Origin: Bog-532 sp963830385
GTDB lineage: Bacteria > Actinomycetota > Actinomycetes > Streptosporangiales > Streptosporangiaceae
Length of the DNA: 64,000 nt
Reading direction: 5' to 3'
Assembly: GCA_963830385.1 (NCBI GenBank)
Contig: CAWHMD010000005.1
Coordinates: forward strand, 1-64,000
The stretch's first letter is position 1. Every line of letters begins with the position of its first letter. The notes below the pieces were generated by a model, which saw only the letters and a list, made by a program, of their open reading frames with translations, ran no database searches and was not told the DNA's origin. The position numbers and the translations under genes were made by a program. Positions 8,855 to 17,353 of this stretch are shown in pieces.

Positions 8855-8860
8855 TAGGGT
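8855..8860 (+). promoter_or_regulatory. -10 element TAGGGT, leaderless start
   Basis: TAGGGT sits 7 nt before the GTG at 8868 in the 29-bp gap between divergent hydrolase genes. Confidence 0.5.
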
Positions 8861-8867
8861 CGCCGGG

Positions 8868-9551
8868 GTGAGCGTAGCGCGGGCGTGCGTGGTGGCCGGG
8901 GTCCGGCTGGCCTACCGGGAGAGCGGGGACCCGGCGGCGGCGCCGCTGGTGCTGCTGCACGGGCTGGGGGAGGACAGCACCGGCTGGGATGAGGTGGCGG
9001 CGGCCTTCGCCGGCCGGTTCCGGGTGCTCGCGGTCGACCTGCGCGGGCACGGGGGCAGCGACTGGCCCGGGATCTACTCGCTGGCGCTGATGCGCGATGA
9101 CGTGCTCGGGCTGCTGGACGCGCTCAAGCTGGGCCCGGTCACGCTGATGGGGCACTCGCTGGGCGGCGTGGTCGCGTTCGCAGTGGCGCAGGCGCGGCCG
9201 GACCGGGTGGCCCGGCTGATCGCCGAGGACGTCTCACCGCCGTTCCCGCGCGACCGGCCGCTGCCGCCGCGCCCGGACGGGCCGCTGAGCTTCGACTGGG
9301 AGATGGCGGTGGCCCTGCTGCCGGAGATCAACCGGGGCGACGAGACCGCCTGGCGCCGGCTGAGCGAGATCACCGCGCCCACGCTGATCGTGGCGGGCGG
9401 CCCGGACAGCCACATCCCGCAGGAAAGGCTGTCCGATGCGGTGGACCGGCTGGCGCACGGCGAGCTGATCACGATCAGGGCCGGGCACTACGTGCACAAC
9501 CAGCGGCCAGCCGAGTTCATCGCCGCGGTGCGGGACTGGCTGGAGCGCTGA
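8868..9551 (+). CDS. alpha/beta hydrolase (Ser nucleophile)
   Basis: A 227-residue alpha/beta hydrolase. The nucleophile is Ser97 in MGHSLGG, the oxyanion motif is LLHGLGEDSTGW, and the likely catalytic His is in IRAGHYVHNQRP near the C-terminus. The acid is in IVAGGPDSHIP. The GTG at 8868 was preferred over an upstream ATG at 8838 because the leaderless -10 fits and the upstream stretch overlaps the divergent gene's start. It ends 13 bp from a convergent reductase gene. Confidence 0.87.
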   Translation: MSVARACVVAGVRLAYRESGDPAAAPLVLLHGLGEDSTGWDEVAAAFAGRFRVLAVDLRGHGGSDWPGIYSLALMRDDVLGLLDALKLGPVTLMGHSLGGVVAFAVAQARPDRVARLIAEDVSPPFPRDRPLPPRPDGPLSFDWEMAVALLPEINRGDETAWRRLSEITAPTLIVAGGPDSHIPQERLSDAVDRLAHGELITIRAGHYVHNQRPAEFIAAVRDWLER

Positions 9552-9564
9552 CCGGCCGCCGGGG

Positions 9565-10233
9565 TCAGCGGGTGGCGGCGGCCAGGGCGGCGCGGATCGT
9601 GCCCTCACGGGCCGGACGGCCCTCCTCGTGGTCCATCGGCCCGTAGGGGGCGCCGTAGACCGGCTCGCCGGGCTGCTGGCGCCAGCTTTCGGCCAGCGGA
9701 CCGTAATCGACCGCGCCGTAGCCGATCGAGTCCAGGAACTGGGAAACGGCCGACAGGGCCTGGGCGTTGTCGCCGGCGATGGGCAGGTAGGAGCGGAGCG
9801 GGTCACTGGCGGGCCGGGCCAGGTTGGCCAGATGGTGGTAGTTGATGTTGTTGAACGCCTTGACCACCGAGGCGCCCGGTATGTGCCGCTGCAACAGCTC
9901 ACTGCTGGTCACCTGGCCGGAGTCCAGGTCCCTGATGTGGCCGTCGCGCTGGGGATAGTAGTTGTTGGCGTCGATCACGGCCTTGTCCACGACCGGGCGG
10001 ACCGGCACGTGGCGGATCGCGGCCATCGGCGTTGCGACCACGACCAGATCACCCGCCTGCGCCGCTTCGTAGGCAGTGCCGGCCTGAGCCAGCCGGCCGA
10101 GCTCAGCCACCAGGTCCTTCAGCGTGTCCGGACCGCGGGAGTTGCTCATCCAGACCATGTGCCCGGCGGCCACGCTGAGCCGGGCCACCGTGCCACCGAT
10201 CCTGCCGCTGCCGATGAATCCAATGGTCGCCAT
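9565..10233 (-). CDS. NADPH-dependent F420 reductase-like (Fno family) protein
   Basis: A 222-residue Rossmann protein starting MATIGFIGSGRIGGTVARL, so the GxGxxG dinucleotide site is at the extreme N-terminus. The body (NSRGPDTL, VVVATPMAAI, VIDANNYYPQRDG, KAFNNINY) matches the NADP/F420 oxidoreductase family. These proteins transfer hydride between NADP and F420, or act as orphan dinucleotide binders. ATG at 10233 was chosen to place the Rossmann motif at the start. It lies 13 bp downstream of the Lrp regulator on the same strand, so the two are probably cotranscribed. Confidence 0.82.
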   Translation of the reverse strand: MATIGFIGSGRIGGTVARLSVAAGHMVWMSNSRGPDTLKDLVAELGRLAQAGTAYEAAQAGDLVVVATPMAAIRHVPVRPVVDKAVIDANNYYPQRDGHIRDLDSGQVTSSELLQRHIPGASVVKAFNNINYHHLANLARPASDPLRSYLPIAGDNAQALSAVSQFLDSIGYGAVDYGPLAESWRQQPGEPVYGAPYGPMDHEEGRPAREGTIRAALAAATR

Positions 10234-10246
10234 ACCGCCGATGATC

Positions 10247-10768
10247 TCACCGGCGGTACCGGTCATTCCGGGCTGGGGGTCCCGCGGACGCCGCCGGGGC
10301 GGGCGGCGCGACCTGATGGTTGCGGATGTGCTCGTAGACCACGCTGGTGCGCACGTCGGCCACCTCGGGGCGCTGGGTGAGCCGGTCGATGACGAAGGCG
10401 TACAGATCCTGGTTGTCCGCCACCGCCACGTGGATCAGGAAGTCCTCGTTGCCGGAGACCACGAACACACCGACGGTCTCGGGCAGCGCGCTCGCCCAGT
10501 CGCGGAAGCCCTCGATGGTGTCGCGGGCGGGCGGCCGGATCCGGACGGCGATCAGCGCCTGCACCGGCCGGCCGAGCCGGGCCAGGTCGACGTCGAGCAG
10601 GGCACCGCGGATCACGCCGCGCTGGCGCAGGCTCCGGGTGCGGTCCAGGGCGGTGGTGGGCGCCACCCCGACGGCGGCGGCGATGTCCCGGTTGGTCCGC
10701 CGCGCGTCGGCCTGCAGTTCCCGCAGGATCGCCGTATCTAGTTCGTCGAGATCCGTCATCTGAGCCAT
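10247..10768 (-). CDS. Lrp/AsnC family transcriptional regulator
   Basis: A 173-residue regulator with an N-terminal winged HTH (LDTAILRELQADARRTNRDIAAAVGVAP, residues about 8-60). It is followed by an RAM ligand-binding domain (VQALIAVRIRPPARD, then GNEDFLIHVAVAD). Members bind amino acids and usually control the divergent gene, here a DUF2000 protein. A Pro/Ala-rich tail (about 20 residues) follows the RAM domain. The 87-bp intergenic gap to the DUF2000 gene holds an inverted repeat described separately. Confidence 0.92.
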   Translation of the reverse strand: MAQMTDLDELDTAILRELQADARRTNRDIAAAVGVAPTTALDRTRSLRQRGVIRGALLDVDLARLGRPVQALIAVRIRPPARDTIEGFRDWASALPETVGVFVVSGNEDFLIHVAVADNQDLYAFVIDRLTQRPEVADVRTSVVYEHIRNHQVAPPAPAASAGPPARNDRYRR

Positions 10769-10769
10769 T

Positions 10770-10845
10770 CTTTCGTATGAAAAACGGATTGTTTGCTAAG
10801 AGTTCGCATGCCTGCTTAGAGTACAGCCGAATCAGCGTACGAAAG
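10770..10845. promoter_or_regulatory. candidate Lrp operator pair
   Basis: CTTTCGTATG (10770-10779) is mirrored by CGTACGAAAG (10836-10845), 9 of 10 positions matching as an inverted repeat. A shorter CTAAG/CTTAG pair lies between. Position between the divergent Lrp and DUF2000 genes fits a regulator that wraps DNA over several sites. Confidence 0.5.
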
Positions 10846-10855
10846 GGAGTACTTG

Positions 10856-11329
10856 ATGACCGATGACCAGGGTCCGATCGGCTACCGGCCCGATGAGATC
10901 GTGACCAGCGAGCCCACCCGATCGGCCCGGTACAAGTGGGCGATCGTGGTGGACGCGACGGTCCCGGCCGGGCTGATGGTCAACGCGGTCGCCTGCGTCG
11001 CGGCGAGCACCGCCGCCCTAGTCGAGGGGCTGATCGCCGGCGGCGGCGCCGACGCCTCCGGGCACGTCCACCCGGGACTGCCATGGGCGGGCTGTACGGT
11101 GCTGGGCGGCACCCCGGAGGAGATCGCGGTGGTGCGGGCCCGGGCCACCGGGTCGGACGGCGTGCTGGTGGCCGACATGCCGGCCTCCGCCCAGACCAAC
11201 CGGGTCTACGACGACTACCTGGCCGAACTGGCCGGTACCAAACCGGAGGACCTCGGGGTCAGCGCGTTCAGCGTGTTCGGCCCGCGTAACCGGGTCGACA
11301 AGCTGGTGAAGAAACTCGCTTTGCTCTAG
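10856..11329 (+). CDS. DUF2000 domain-containing protein
   Basis: A 157-residue protein of the DUF2000 family, recognisable from KWAIVVDATVPAGLMVNAVACVAA and the C-terminal VFGPRNRVDKLVKKL. The family has no established reaction known to me. It is compact and soluble, with no signal peptide or membrane segment. Its divergent Lrp regulator suggests control by an amino acid or related ligand. ATG at 10856 follows GGGAG by 7 nt; a TTG one codon earlier is less likely. The stop overlaps the end of the convergent small gene. Confidence 0.8.
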   Translation: MTDDQGPIGYRPDEIVTSEPTRSARYKWAIVVDATVPAGLMVNAVACVAASTAALVEGLIAGGGADASGHVHPGLPWAGCTVLGGTPEEIAVVRARATGSDGVLVADMPASAQTNRVYDDYLAELAGTKPEDLGVSAFSVFGPRNRVDKLVKKLALL

Positions 11330-11625
11330 ACGGGCGGCTCGGCGGGCGGCTCGGGTGACCCAGCGGGGATGTCGGCGTCGAGCAGGGCGCTCGCGCCGGC
11401 CGCCCGGGTGACCGCATTCTCGCTGCGTTCTCGCAGGCGGTCCAGGGCCTCGGAGTCGCCGAGCGGCACCGCCGCCTGCAGCCGGTCGCCCTGCTGGACG
11501 TCGGGCAGGTCCATGACCGCGTCGACCAGGCTGGCCCGGCAGCCCGGGGGAACGTGGCCGGGCGCCACGTGCAGGGAAGCCTGCGAGGTGCTGGGCCCGG
11601 GATCGTCCCCGGGCGGGATGGTCAC
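11326..11625 (-). CDS. conserved small hypothetical protein
   Basis: About 99 residues with third positions strongly G/C. A core (LHVAPGHVPPGCRASLVDAVMDLPD, then QAAVPLGDSEALDRLRER) resembles a short actinomycete protein I know only as hypothetical. No catalytic motif or membrane segment is seen. The frame is open upstream only to a TGA near 11670. GTG at 11625 is the first plausible start but has no clear ribosome site, so the N-terminus is uncertain. It overlaps the DUF2000 stop by 4 bp on the other strand. Confidence 0.5.
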   Translation of the reverse strand: MTIPPGDDPGPSTSQASLHVAPGHVPPGCRASLVDAVMDLPDVQQGDRLQAAVPLGDSEALDRLRERSENAVTRAAGASALLDADIPAGSPEPPAEPPV

Positions 11626-11858
11626 GTCGGCGGCGGCAACGATCTGCTCGCCCTGATCCCCGGTGGGTCACTGGGGTGCCCGGTGCCGTCTGCGCCAAAC
11701 GGGCGAATTGGGCGGAAATTCCGGCTGATCCGCCTCTGTGCCGCCGACCTTGGCGATCACTTCTGCTATGCATGACTAGGCCGGCCGCGTAAAATCTCAC
11801 CCAGCGTTATCGCTCATCACCTCCCGATTCAGCTCACATTGGGGTCGCTTCGGCACGC

Positions 11859-12938
11859 ATGATCGGATACCGCGCTGGGTCGGCGATGCTCTCTGCGACG
11901 CCACGCAATCCCGGTGAAAAGACAGGCAACCCGTTCCAGGGCCCAGGACTGTGGTCCCGGGTGCTGCCGTTCGCCGCGGTAGCGGTGCTGGCCGAGGCCA
12001 GCGTGGCGTTGCCGCCCGGCCCGCGCTCGGCCGGGGCCGTCCTCGCCAGCGTGGTGCTGCTGCTGGCCACCGCGGCCGCGTTCCTGTTGCCGTGGTCCCG
12101 GCTGCCGGACTGGATGACGGTGCTGGTGCCGTTGCTCTACACCGGGTCGGTGCTGGCGCTGATCCTGGCGGCCGGCACCACCAGCGGCGTCGGCATCGTG
12201 ATCTTGATGCCGCTGGTGTGGACGGCGCTGTTCCAGAGCAGGCTGGACTCGGCCTGCCTGGTGGTCTCGATCGTGGCCGTGGAGATCATCGTGTCCCTGG
12301 TCCCCGACGCCTCCGAGGCTGGGGTGGTGATCCGCCGCGCCATCTTCTGGGCGTCGCTCGGGGCGCTGATCTCGGTGGCCACCCACGGCCTGCGGGAGAG
12401 CATCATGCGCTCGCAGGACCGGACCGCCCAGCTGCAGAGCCGGCTGCGCGAGCTGACCGTGCTGGCCGACCGGGACCGGATCGCCGCCGACCTGCGGGAC
12501 AAGGTCATCCAGCGGATCTTCGCGGCCGGGCTGACGCTGCAGAGTGTCGCGTCGCAAACGTCCGAACGCGACATCCAGAAAAAGATCGCCATCACCGTCG
12601 CCGAGCTCGACCAGACCGTGCGGATGCTGCGGGACGCGATCTTCGGCCTCGAGCAGCGGCCCGGTGAGCTGACGATGCGCCAGCAGATCATGCAGCTGGT
12701 CGGGGACATGTCCCCGGCGCCCGAGGTCAGCTTCAGCGGGCCGGTCGACACCGCGCTGGCCGCCACCGCCCGGGAGGAGCTGATCGGCCGGCTGTCCGAG
12801 GCGCTCCGCCCGGACGGTGCGGCGAGCCGAGCCACCCGGATCAGCTTCTCGGCCGACGGTGACCGCTTCCTGACCGTGATCGAGACCGGCCCGGGCGGCG
12901 CGCCGGTGTCCTGGACGACCCCGGTCGAGCCCGGGTGA
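11859..12938 (+). CDS. degenerate membrane sensor histidine kinase-like protein
   Basis: A 359-residue protein. About five hydrophobic helices fill residues 33-175. A dimerisation helix pair follows (DRDRIAADLRDKVIQRIFAAGLTLQ), matching the HisKA_3 signature of DevS-like kinases, which normally reads DLHDHVIQRLF. Here the phospho-acceptor His is Arg213. The C-terminal domain (EELIGRLSEALRP, then FLTVIETGPGG) keeps the outline of an ATPase fold but lacks the Asn of the N-box and the glycine-rich lid. It probably cannot autophosphorylate and may act as a scaffold or be decaying. ATG at 11859 is tentative; ATG 11886 is an alternative. No response regulator is adjacent. Confidence 0.78.
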   Translation: MIGYRAGSAMLSATPRNPGEKTGNPFQGPGLWSRVLPFAAVAVLAEASVALPPGPRSAGAVLASVVLLLATAAAFLLPWSRLPDWMTVLVPLLYTGSVLALILAAGTTSGVGIVILMPLVWTALFQSRLDSACLVVSIVAVEIIVSLVPDASEAGVVIRRAIFWASLGALISVATHGLRESIMRSQDRTAQLQSRLRELTVLADRDRIAADLRDKVIQRIFAAGLTLQSVASQTSERDIQKKIAITVAELDQTVRMLRDAIFGLEQRPGELTMRQQIMQLVGDMSPAPEVSFSGPVDTALAATAREELIGRLSEALRPDGAASRATRISFSADGDRFLTVIETGPGGAPVSWTTPVEPG

Positions 12939-12954
12939 CCGGAGCCGGGCCTGG

Positions 12955-14720
12955 CTAACCGCCGGTCGAGGGCACGGTCCAGGTTGACCGCCGCGCTGAT
13001 CAGGGCCAGGTGGGTGAGAGCCTGCGGGAAGTTGCCGAGCGCCTCGCCGGACGCGCCGATCTGCTCGGCGTACAGGCCGAGGTGGTTGGCGTAGGTGAGC
13101 ATCTTCTCGAACACGTAGCGGGCTTCCTTGACCCGGCCGGCCCGGGTGAGCGCCTCGACGTACCAGAACGAGCACAAGCTGAACGTGCCTTCACCCCCGG
13201 CCAGCCCGTCGTGGCCGGTCAGCGCGTACCGGGACACCAGGCTGTCTGAGGCCAGCTCGGCACTGATCCGGTCGAGGGTGGACAAGAACCGCGGGTCGGT
13301 CGGGCCCGCGAACTTGACCAGCGGCATGACCAGGACCGAGGCGTCGAGCAGGCGGCTGCCGGGGTGCATCACGTAGGTCCGCAGCTCCGGGTCCCAGCAG
13401 GCCTCCTGCACGTAACGGTGGGCGGACGCGGCCAGCTTGCGCCAGCGCTCGACCGGGCCGGGCAGGCCGCGGTCGCGGGCCGCGGATCTCCCAGATGCCC
13501 TCGTCCGGCTCCTCCCAGTGCCTGGACAGCCAGTCCAGCCGCTTGGACAGGCCGACCCACAGGTCATAGGAGATCGGCACCTCGCGGTTGTAGAGGTAGA
13601 CCGAGTCCATCAGCTCGCCGTAGACGTCGAGCTGGCGCTGGCCGACCGCGCCGTTGCCGATCCGCACCGGCCGGGAGCCCCGGTAGCCCTCTAGGTGGCC
13701 GAGCACGGTCTCGTCGATGTCCTCGCGGCCGTCGACGCTGTACATGATCATGATGTCGCGCTCGCGGGTGGCCGACTCGCAGCGCTGCTGGACCCACTCC
13801 ATGAACGAGCCGGCCTCTTCCAGGAAGCCCAGCGTCATCAGCGCGTACACGGTGAACGCGGCGTCCCGCAGCCAGCTGTAGCGGTAGTCCCAGTTGCGCT
13901 GGCCGCCGACTTCTTCCGGCAGCGACGTGGTGGGCGCGGCGACCAGCGCGCCGGTCGGGTGGTAGACGAGCAGCTTGAGCACCAGCGCCGAGCGCTGCAC
14001 GGTCTCCCGCCAGCGGCCCCGGTACCGGGACTGGCTGACCCAGTTCTGCCAGAAGTCGGAGGTCAGCGTGAAAAGCCGCTCGGTCTCCCCCACCGCCAGC
14101 GGCCGCACTTCGCCCGCCCACTCCAGCTCGATGTCGACGGTCTCCCCCTCGTCCAGGGTGAACGTGGCGGCCACCCCGGTGTCCTCGATCTTCAGCGCGA
14201 CCGCGGTGCGCAGCACGAACTGCCCGCGCGCGGAGGTGAAGACGGCGCCGGTGCCGGGCCCCAGCTCCACCGTGTGCGGGGCCCGGCCGTAGTCGAAGGC
14301 CGGATGGCAAGCCAGCTCGAAGGTGGCCCGGCCGCGGACCGCGCGGGCCTGCCGGACGAGCAGGTCACGGGCCTTCCCGCCGCCGCTGGTGTCCGGCACC
14401 ATGAAGTCGATCACCTCGCCGACCGCCTCGGCCCCGTGGAACCGGGTCAGCAGGATGTTGGTGTCCGGCAGGTACAGCTGCTTGGGCCGCTGGCTGGTCC
14501 GGGTGGACAGCGAGAAGTAACCGCCGCGGCCAGCATCTATCAGCGCGCCGAACAACGAGGGCGCGTCGAACCGGGACGGACAGTACCAGTCCACCGTCCC
14601 GTCGGTACCGACCAGCGCTACCGTCCGCAGTTCACCGACGATGCCGTGCTCCTCGATCGGGAGATACCCCGTCGGCGGGGTGTCCGAGCGATAGCCGTTG
14701 CCGACGGTGAAGATTCCCAT
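12955..14720 (-). pseudogene. GH15 glycoside hydrolase, internal deletion and frameshift
   Basis: The N-terminal part (MGIFTVGNGYRSD, then YLPIEEHGIVGELRTVALV, DWYCPSRFDAPSLFGALID) and the catalytic domain up to EPDEGIWEIRG are in one frame. The rest (ARDRGLPGPVERWRKLAAS onward, with HLGLYAEQIG and NFPQALTHLALISAA) is in another. The switch is near 13480. Relatives have about 20-23 residues between these points, including a Phe-Tyr...MCWVALDR segment, so DNA is missing as well as the frame being shifted. Both expected catalytic glutamates (EPDEGIWE and YAEQI) survive but in separate frames. The C-terminal frame stays open antisense across the kinase-like gene. Relatives hydrolyse trehalose or glucans. 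Confidence 0.85.
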
Positions 14721-14782
14721 TGGACCATCATCCAAATGGGGTATTACAACCGTGTTTCTACAGGTGACAGTGGTGTGGAGGA

Positions 14783-14788
14783 TAGGCT
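14783..14788 (+). promoter_or_regulatory. -10 element TAGGCT, leaderless start
   Basis: TAGGCT lies 6 nt before the GTG at 14795, the start of the frameshifted acetyltransferase gene. Confidence 0.5.
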
Positions 14789-14794
14789 CAAGCG

Positions 14795-15291
14795 GTGCCC
14801 GAGCTGCAGCGGCTGAACGCCGGCCACGCCCCGGCGGTGCTGGCCTTCGAGCGGGCCAACCGCGCCTACTTCGCCGCCTCCATCTCCGACCGGGGCGACA
14901 AGTTCTTCGAGCAGTTCGCTGAGCGCCATCGCGCCCGGCTGGCCGAGCAGGATGCCGGCGAGGCGGCCTACTACGTGCTCGTGGCCGAAGACGGCTCGAT
15001 CCTGGGCCGGTTCAACCTGATCTTCACCGGGCCGGCACCGCCGAGCTGGGCTACCGGGTCGCCGAGCACGCCGCCGGCCGGGGCGTGGCCACCGCGACCG
15101 TGCGGGAGCTGTGCCAGCTGGCGGCGGCCCGGCACCGGCTGCGCATCCTCCGGGCCAGTACCTCCCACGACAATGTCGCCTCGCAGAAGGTACTGGCCAA
15201 GGCCGGGTTCGTCCCGGCCGGACCGGCCGACCCGGCCGACCTCGGCGGTAAGCCGGGCACCTGGTTTCAGCGCGACCTGACGGCTGGGTAA
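14795..15291 (+). pseudogene. GNAT N-acetyltransferase, single-base frameshift
   Basis: The first part (VLAFERANRAYF, SDRGDKFFEQF, YYVLVAEDGSILGRFNLIF) and the second part (TAELGYRVAEHAAGRGVATATV, then HDNVASQKVLAKAGF) form one RimJ-like acetyltransferase split between two frames near 15030. Adding one base after ACCGG would give NLIFTGAGTAELGYR and restore the frame. The acetyl-CoA loop (GRGVAT) is in the second frame. Relatives acetylate protein N-termini or small amines. It is either a real one-base deletion or a sequencing error. Its promoter still looks intact. Confidence 0.8.
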
Positions 15292-15321
15292 CGCGGGCGC
15301 GGCCGGCGGACACTTAAGAGT

Positions 15322-15828
15322 GTGACAACGCTGCGAATTGCGCACGCCGAGCCCCGGCCCGGGAAACTGGCCGGAGGCGGCTTCTGGACCCGCGGCTATC
15401 TGGTCGTGCTGGCCGACGACGCGGGCCACCGGGCCGTACCGATCTGGATGCCGGGGGCCGGTTACCTGGCGACGCTCCTGGAACAGCCGGCCGATGAGGT
15501 CAGCACCGACGTGGTGCCGCCCGAGCTCACCGCCCGGCTGCTGGCCGCGGCCGGCGCCCGGGTGACCGGGGTGGACGTCGACGTGACCGAGACCGGCGCC
15601 GCCGAGCTGAGCCCCGGGACCACGGTGGCGCGGATCGGGCTGGCCGGGCCGGCCGGGACCCGGCCGGTCACCGCCGACCTCGGCCTGGGCCTCGCGCTGG
15701 CGGTGGCCACGGGCGCCCCGGTCCGGCTGGCCGGGGCGGTGCTGGACCGGGTGGCCGTCCCGGTGCCGGACGATGACCTGCTCACCCCGTTCGAGGACCG
15801 GGTGCCACCGGAAGCCCGGCGGCCGTGA
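15322..15828 (+). CDS. stand-alone BFN-like (DUF151-related) domain protein
   Basis: A 168-residue protein clearly paralogous to the middle domain of the next gene. Shared blocks are VVLADDAGHRAVPIWMPG, LTARLLAAAGARVTGVDV and VARIGLAGPAG, followed by AVLDRVAVPV. This pattern resembles the bifunctional nuclease (BFN/DUF151) fold: a strand ending in LPIW, a strand-helix unit with VTxVDV, and an ALA..GAP.. segment. The family link is inferred from pattern alone and nuclease activity is not established. GTG at 15322 is the start. The stop overlaps the start of the sigma-factor gene (GTGA), so the two are translationally coupled. Confidence 0.7.
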   Translation: MTTLRIAHAEPRPGKLAGGGFWTRGYLVVLADDAGHRAVPIWMPGAGYLATLLEQPADEVSTDVVPPELTARLLAAAGARVTGVDVDVTETGAAELSPGTTVARIGLAGPAGTRPVTADLGLGLALAVATGAPVRLAGAVLDRVAVPVPDDDLLTPFEDRVPPEARRP

Positions 15829-17351
15829 GCGCGGCCGTCTCCGACGGCGACCTGGCCCGGCTGGCCCGGGCGGGCGACCCGGTGGCGTTCCGGCTGCTGG
15901 TCGAGCGGTACCAGCCGATGGTGCGGGCCCGGGCCCGGCAGCTGGGCGAGGCCGGCGACGTGGACGACATCGCCCAGGAAGCGTTCCTGCAGGCGTTCCT
16001 GGCCCTGGACCGGCTGCGTGATCCGGACCGGTTCGCCGGCTGGCTGGCCGGCATCGTGTTCAACGTCGCCCGCCGCCTGCGCCGCCGCGCCCCGGTCACC
16101 CTGCTGGCCGACTGGCCCGAGACCCTGCACCCGGCCACGGCCGACGGCCAGCCCTCGGCCGAGGACCTGGACCGGGCCGGCGCACTGCGGGCGGCGGTGG
16201 CGGCCCTGCCGGCCGGCCAGCGGCGGGCCGTCGCCCTGCACTATTACGCCGGCGTGCCCGCCGGCCAGGTCGCCGGGACCCCCGGCGCGGCCCGGGCCAG
16301 CCTGCACAAGGCCCGGCTGCGGCTGCGCGGCTATCTCACCGAGCATCGGCCCGACCTCGTTCCCGCCTCCGGGAGGACAGCCATGACCACCGTCCGCCTC
16401 GCCCGTATCGAGCGCCGCATCCCGCCCGGCCCGGTCCCGGACCGATTCCCGACCCACGTGATGGTGCTGGCCGACGAGGGGGGCCACCGGGAGCTGCCGA
16501 TCTGGCTGCTCGGCCGGGACAGCCACCGGTTCGACGACGACGCGCAGTTCGAGCCGGCCGCCGACCAGCTGACCGTCCGGCTGCTGCAGGCGGCCGGGAC
16601 TCGGGTGACCGCGGTGGACGTCGGCGAGCTGGGCCCGGAGGTGACGGTGGCCCGGATCGGGCTGGCCACCCCGGCCGGTCCCGGGCAGCTGACCGCCCGG
16701 CTGCTGGACGGGCTGGCGGTGGCCATCGCCGCGGCGGCACCGATCCGGGTGGCCGACGCGGTGCTGGACCGGCTGGCGGTGCCCGCCGGGACCGGCGGCG
16801 ACGGCCCGGTGCCCCGGCAGACCGCGCGCGACCTCATGAGCACGGACGTGCGGCCGGGGTACGAGCCGGGCAACCTCACGTTCGCGGCCGGCCTGGACCA
16901 GTGGGGCATCGGCGGCAGCTTCAGCGAGAACGCGGTCCGGTCGCACTGGCAGGACTACACCGCCACCGCCGGCCGGGAAACGGCGGTGCTGGCGGCGGCG
17001 GTGCCGGAGCCCGCGGGCTTCGCCTGGCTGGCCCAGGAGATCTCGGCCGGCCGCTACCGGGGGGCGGCGGTCACCTTCGGCGGCCGGTTCCGGGCGCCGG
17101 ACAGCACCGGCCGGGCCGGGCTGTTCGTGCGGGTCATGAGCGCGCGCGACGTCCGCGGGCCGTTCACCGGGGCGGCCGCCCTGGCCGACCCGCGCAACCA
17201 CCTCGTCCCGGTCGCGAGTGGGACGGGCTGGTCCGCCCGCGAGGTCACCGTGCCGATCCCGGACCAGGCGAACACGATCGCGTTCGGCGTCTTCCTGGCC
17301 GGGCCGGGCCGGATCGAGCTGCGCGACCTGGCGCTCACCCGGGCGAGCTGA
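15825..17351 (+). CDS. ECF sigma factor fused to BFN-like domain and C-terminal beta-rich domain
   Basis: A 508-residue protein. Residues about 8-85 are sigma region 2 (AFRLLVERYQPMVRARARQL, DVDDIAQEAFLQAFLALDRL, FAGWLAGIVFNVARRLRRR). Residues about 125-172 are region 4 (LPAGQRRAVALHYYAGV, then ASLHKARLRLRGYL), which looks a few residues short at the recognition helix-turn. Residues 187-330 repeat the BFN-like domain of the preceding gene. Residues about 345-508 form a Gly/Trp-rich domain (DQWGIGGSFSENAVR, RYRGAAVTFGGRFRA, TIAFGVFLAGPGRIELRDLAL) resembling jelly-roll domains attached to regulators. An internal ATG at 16383 has its own GGGAGG. No anti-sigma gene is adjacent. Confidence 0.8.
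   Translation: MSAAVSDGDLARLARAGDPVAFRLLVERYQPMVRARARQLGEAGDVDDIAQEAFLQAFLALDRLRDPDRFAGWLAGIVFNVARRLRRRAPVTLLADWPETLHPATADGQPSAEDLDRAGALRAAVAALPAGQRRAVALHYYAGVPAGQVAGTPGAARASLHKARLRLRGYLTEHRPDLVPASGRTAMTTVRLARIERRIPPGPVPDRFPTHVMVLADEGGHRELPIWLLGRDSHRFDDDAQFEPAADQLTVRLLQAAGTRVTAVDVGELGPEVTVARIGLATPAGPGQLTARLLDGLAVAIAAAAPIRVADAVLDRLAVPAGTGGDGPVPRQTARDLMSTDVRPGYEPGNLTFAAGLDQWGIGGSFSENAVRSHWQDYTATAGRETAVLAAAVPEPAGFAWLAQEISAGRYRGAAVTFGGRFRAPDSTGRAGLFVRVMSARDVRGPFTGAAALADPRNHLVPVASGTGWSAREVTVPIPDQANTIAFGVFLAGPGRIELRDLALTRAS
16371..16385 (+). promoter_or_regulatory. internal ribosome binding site and in-frame ATG
   Basis: GGGAGG (16371-16376) is 6 nt before an in-frame ATG (16383). It sits exactly at the sigma/BFN boundary of the fusion gene. 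It could start a BFN-plus-C-terminal product lacking the sigma part. Confidence 0.6.
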
Positions 17352-17353
17352 CC

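Noticed and set aside
12137..12954. Continuation of the GH15 C-terminal frame antisense over the kinase-like gene
   Set aside because: GH15 homology ends near 12955, and the remaining frame has no homology pattern. It is run-on.
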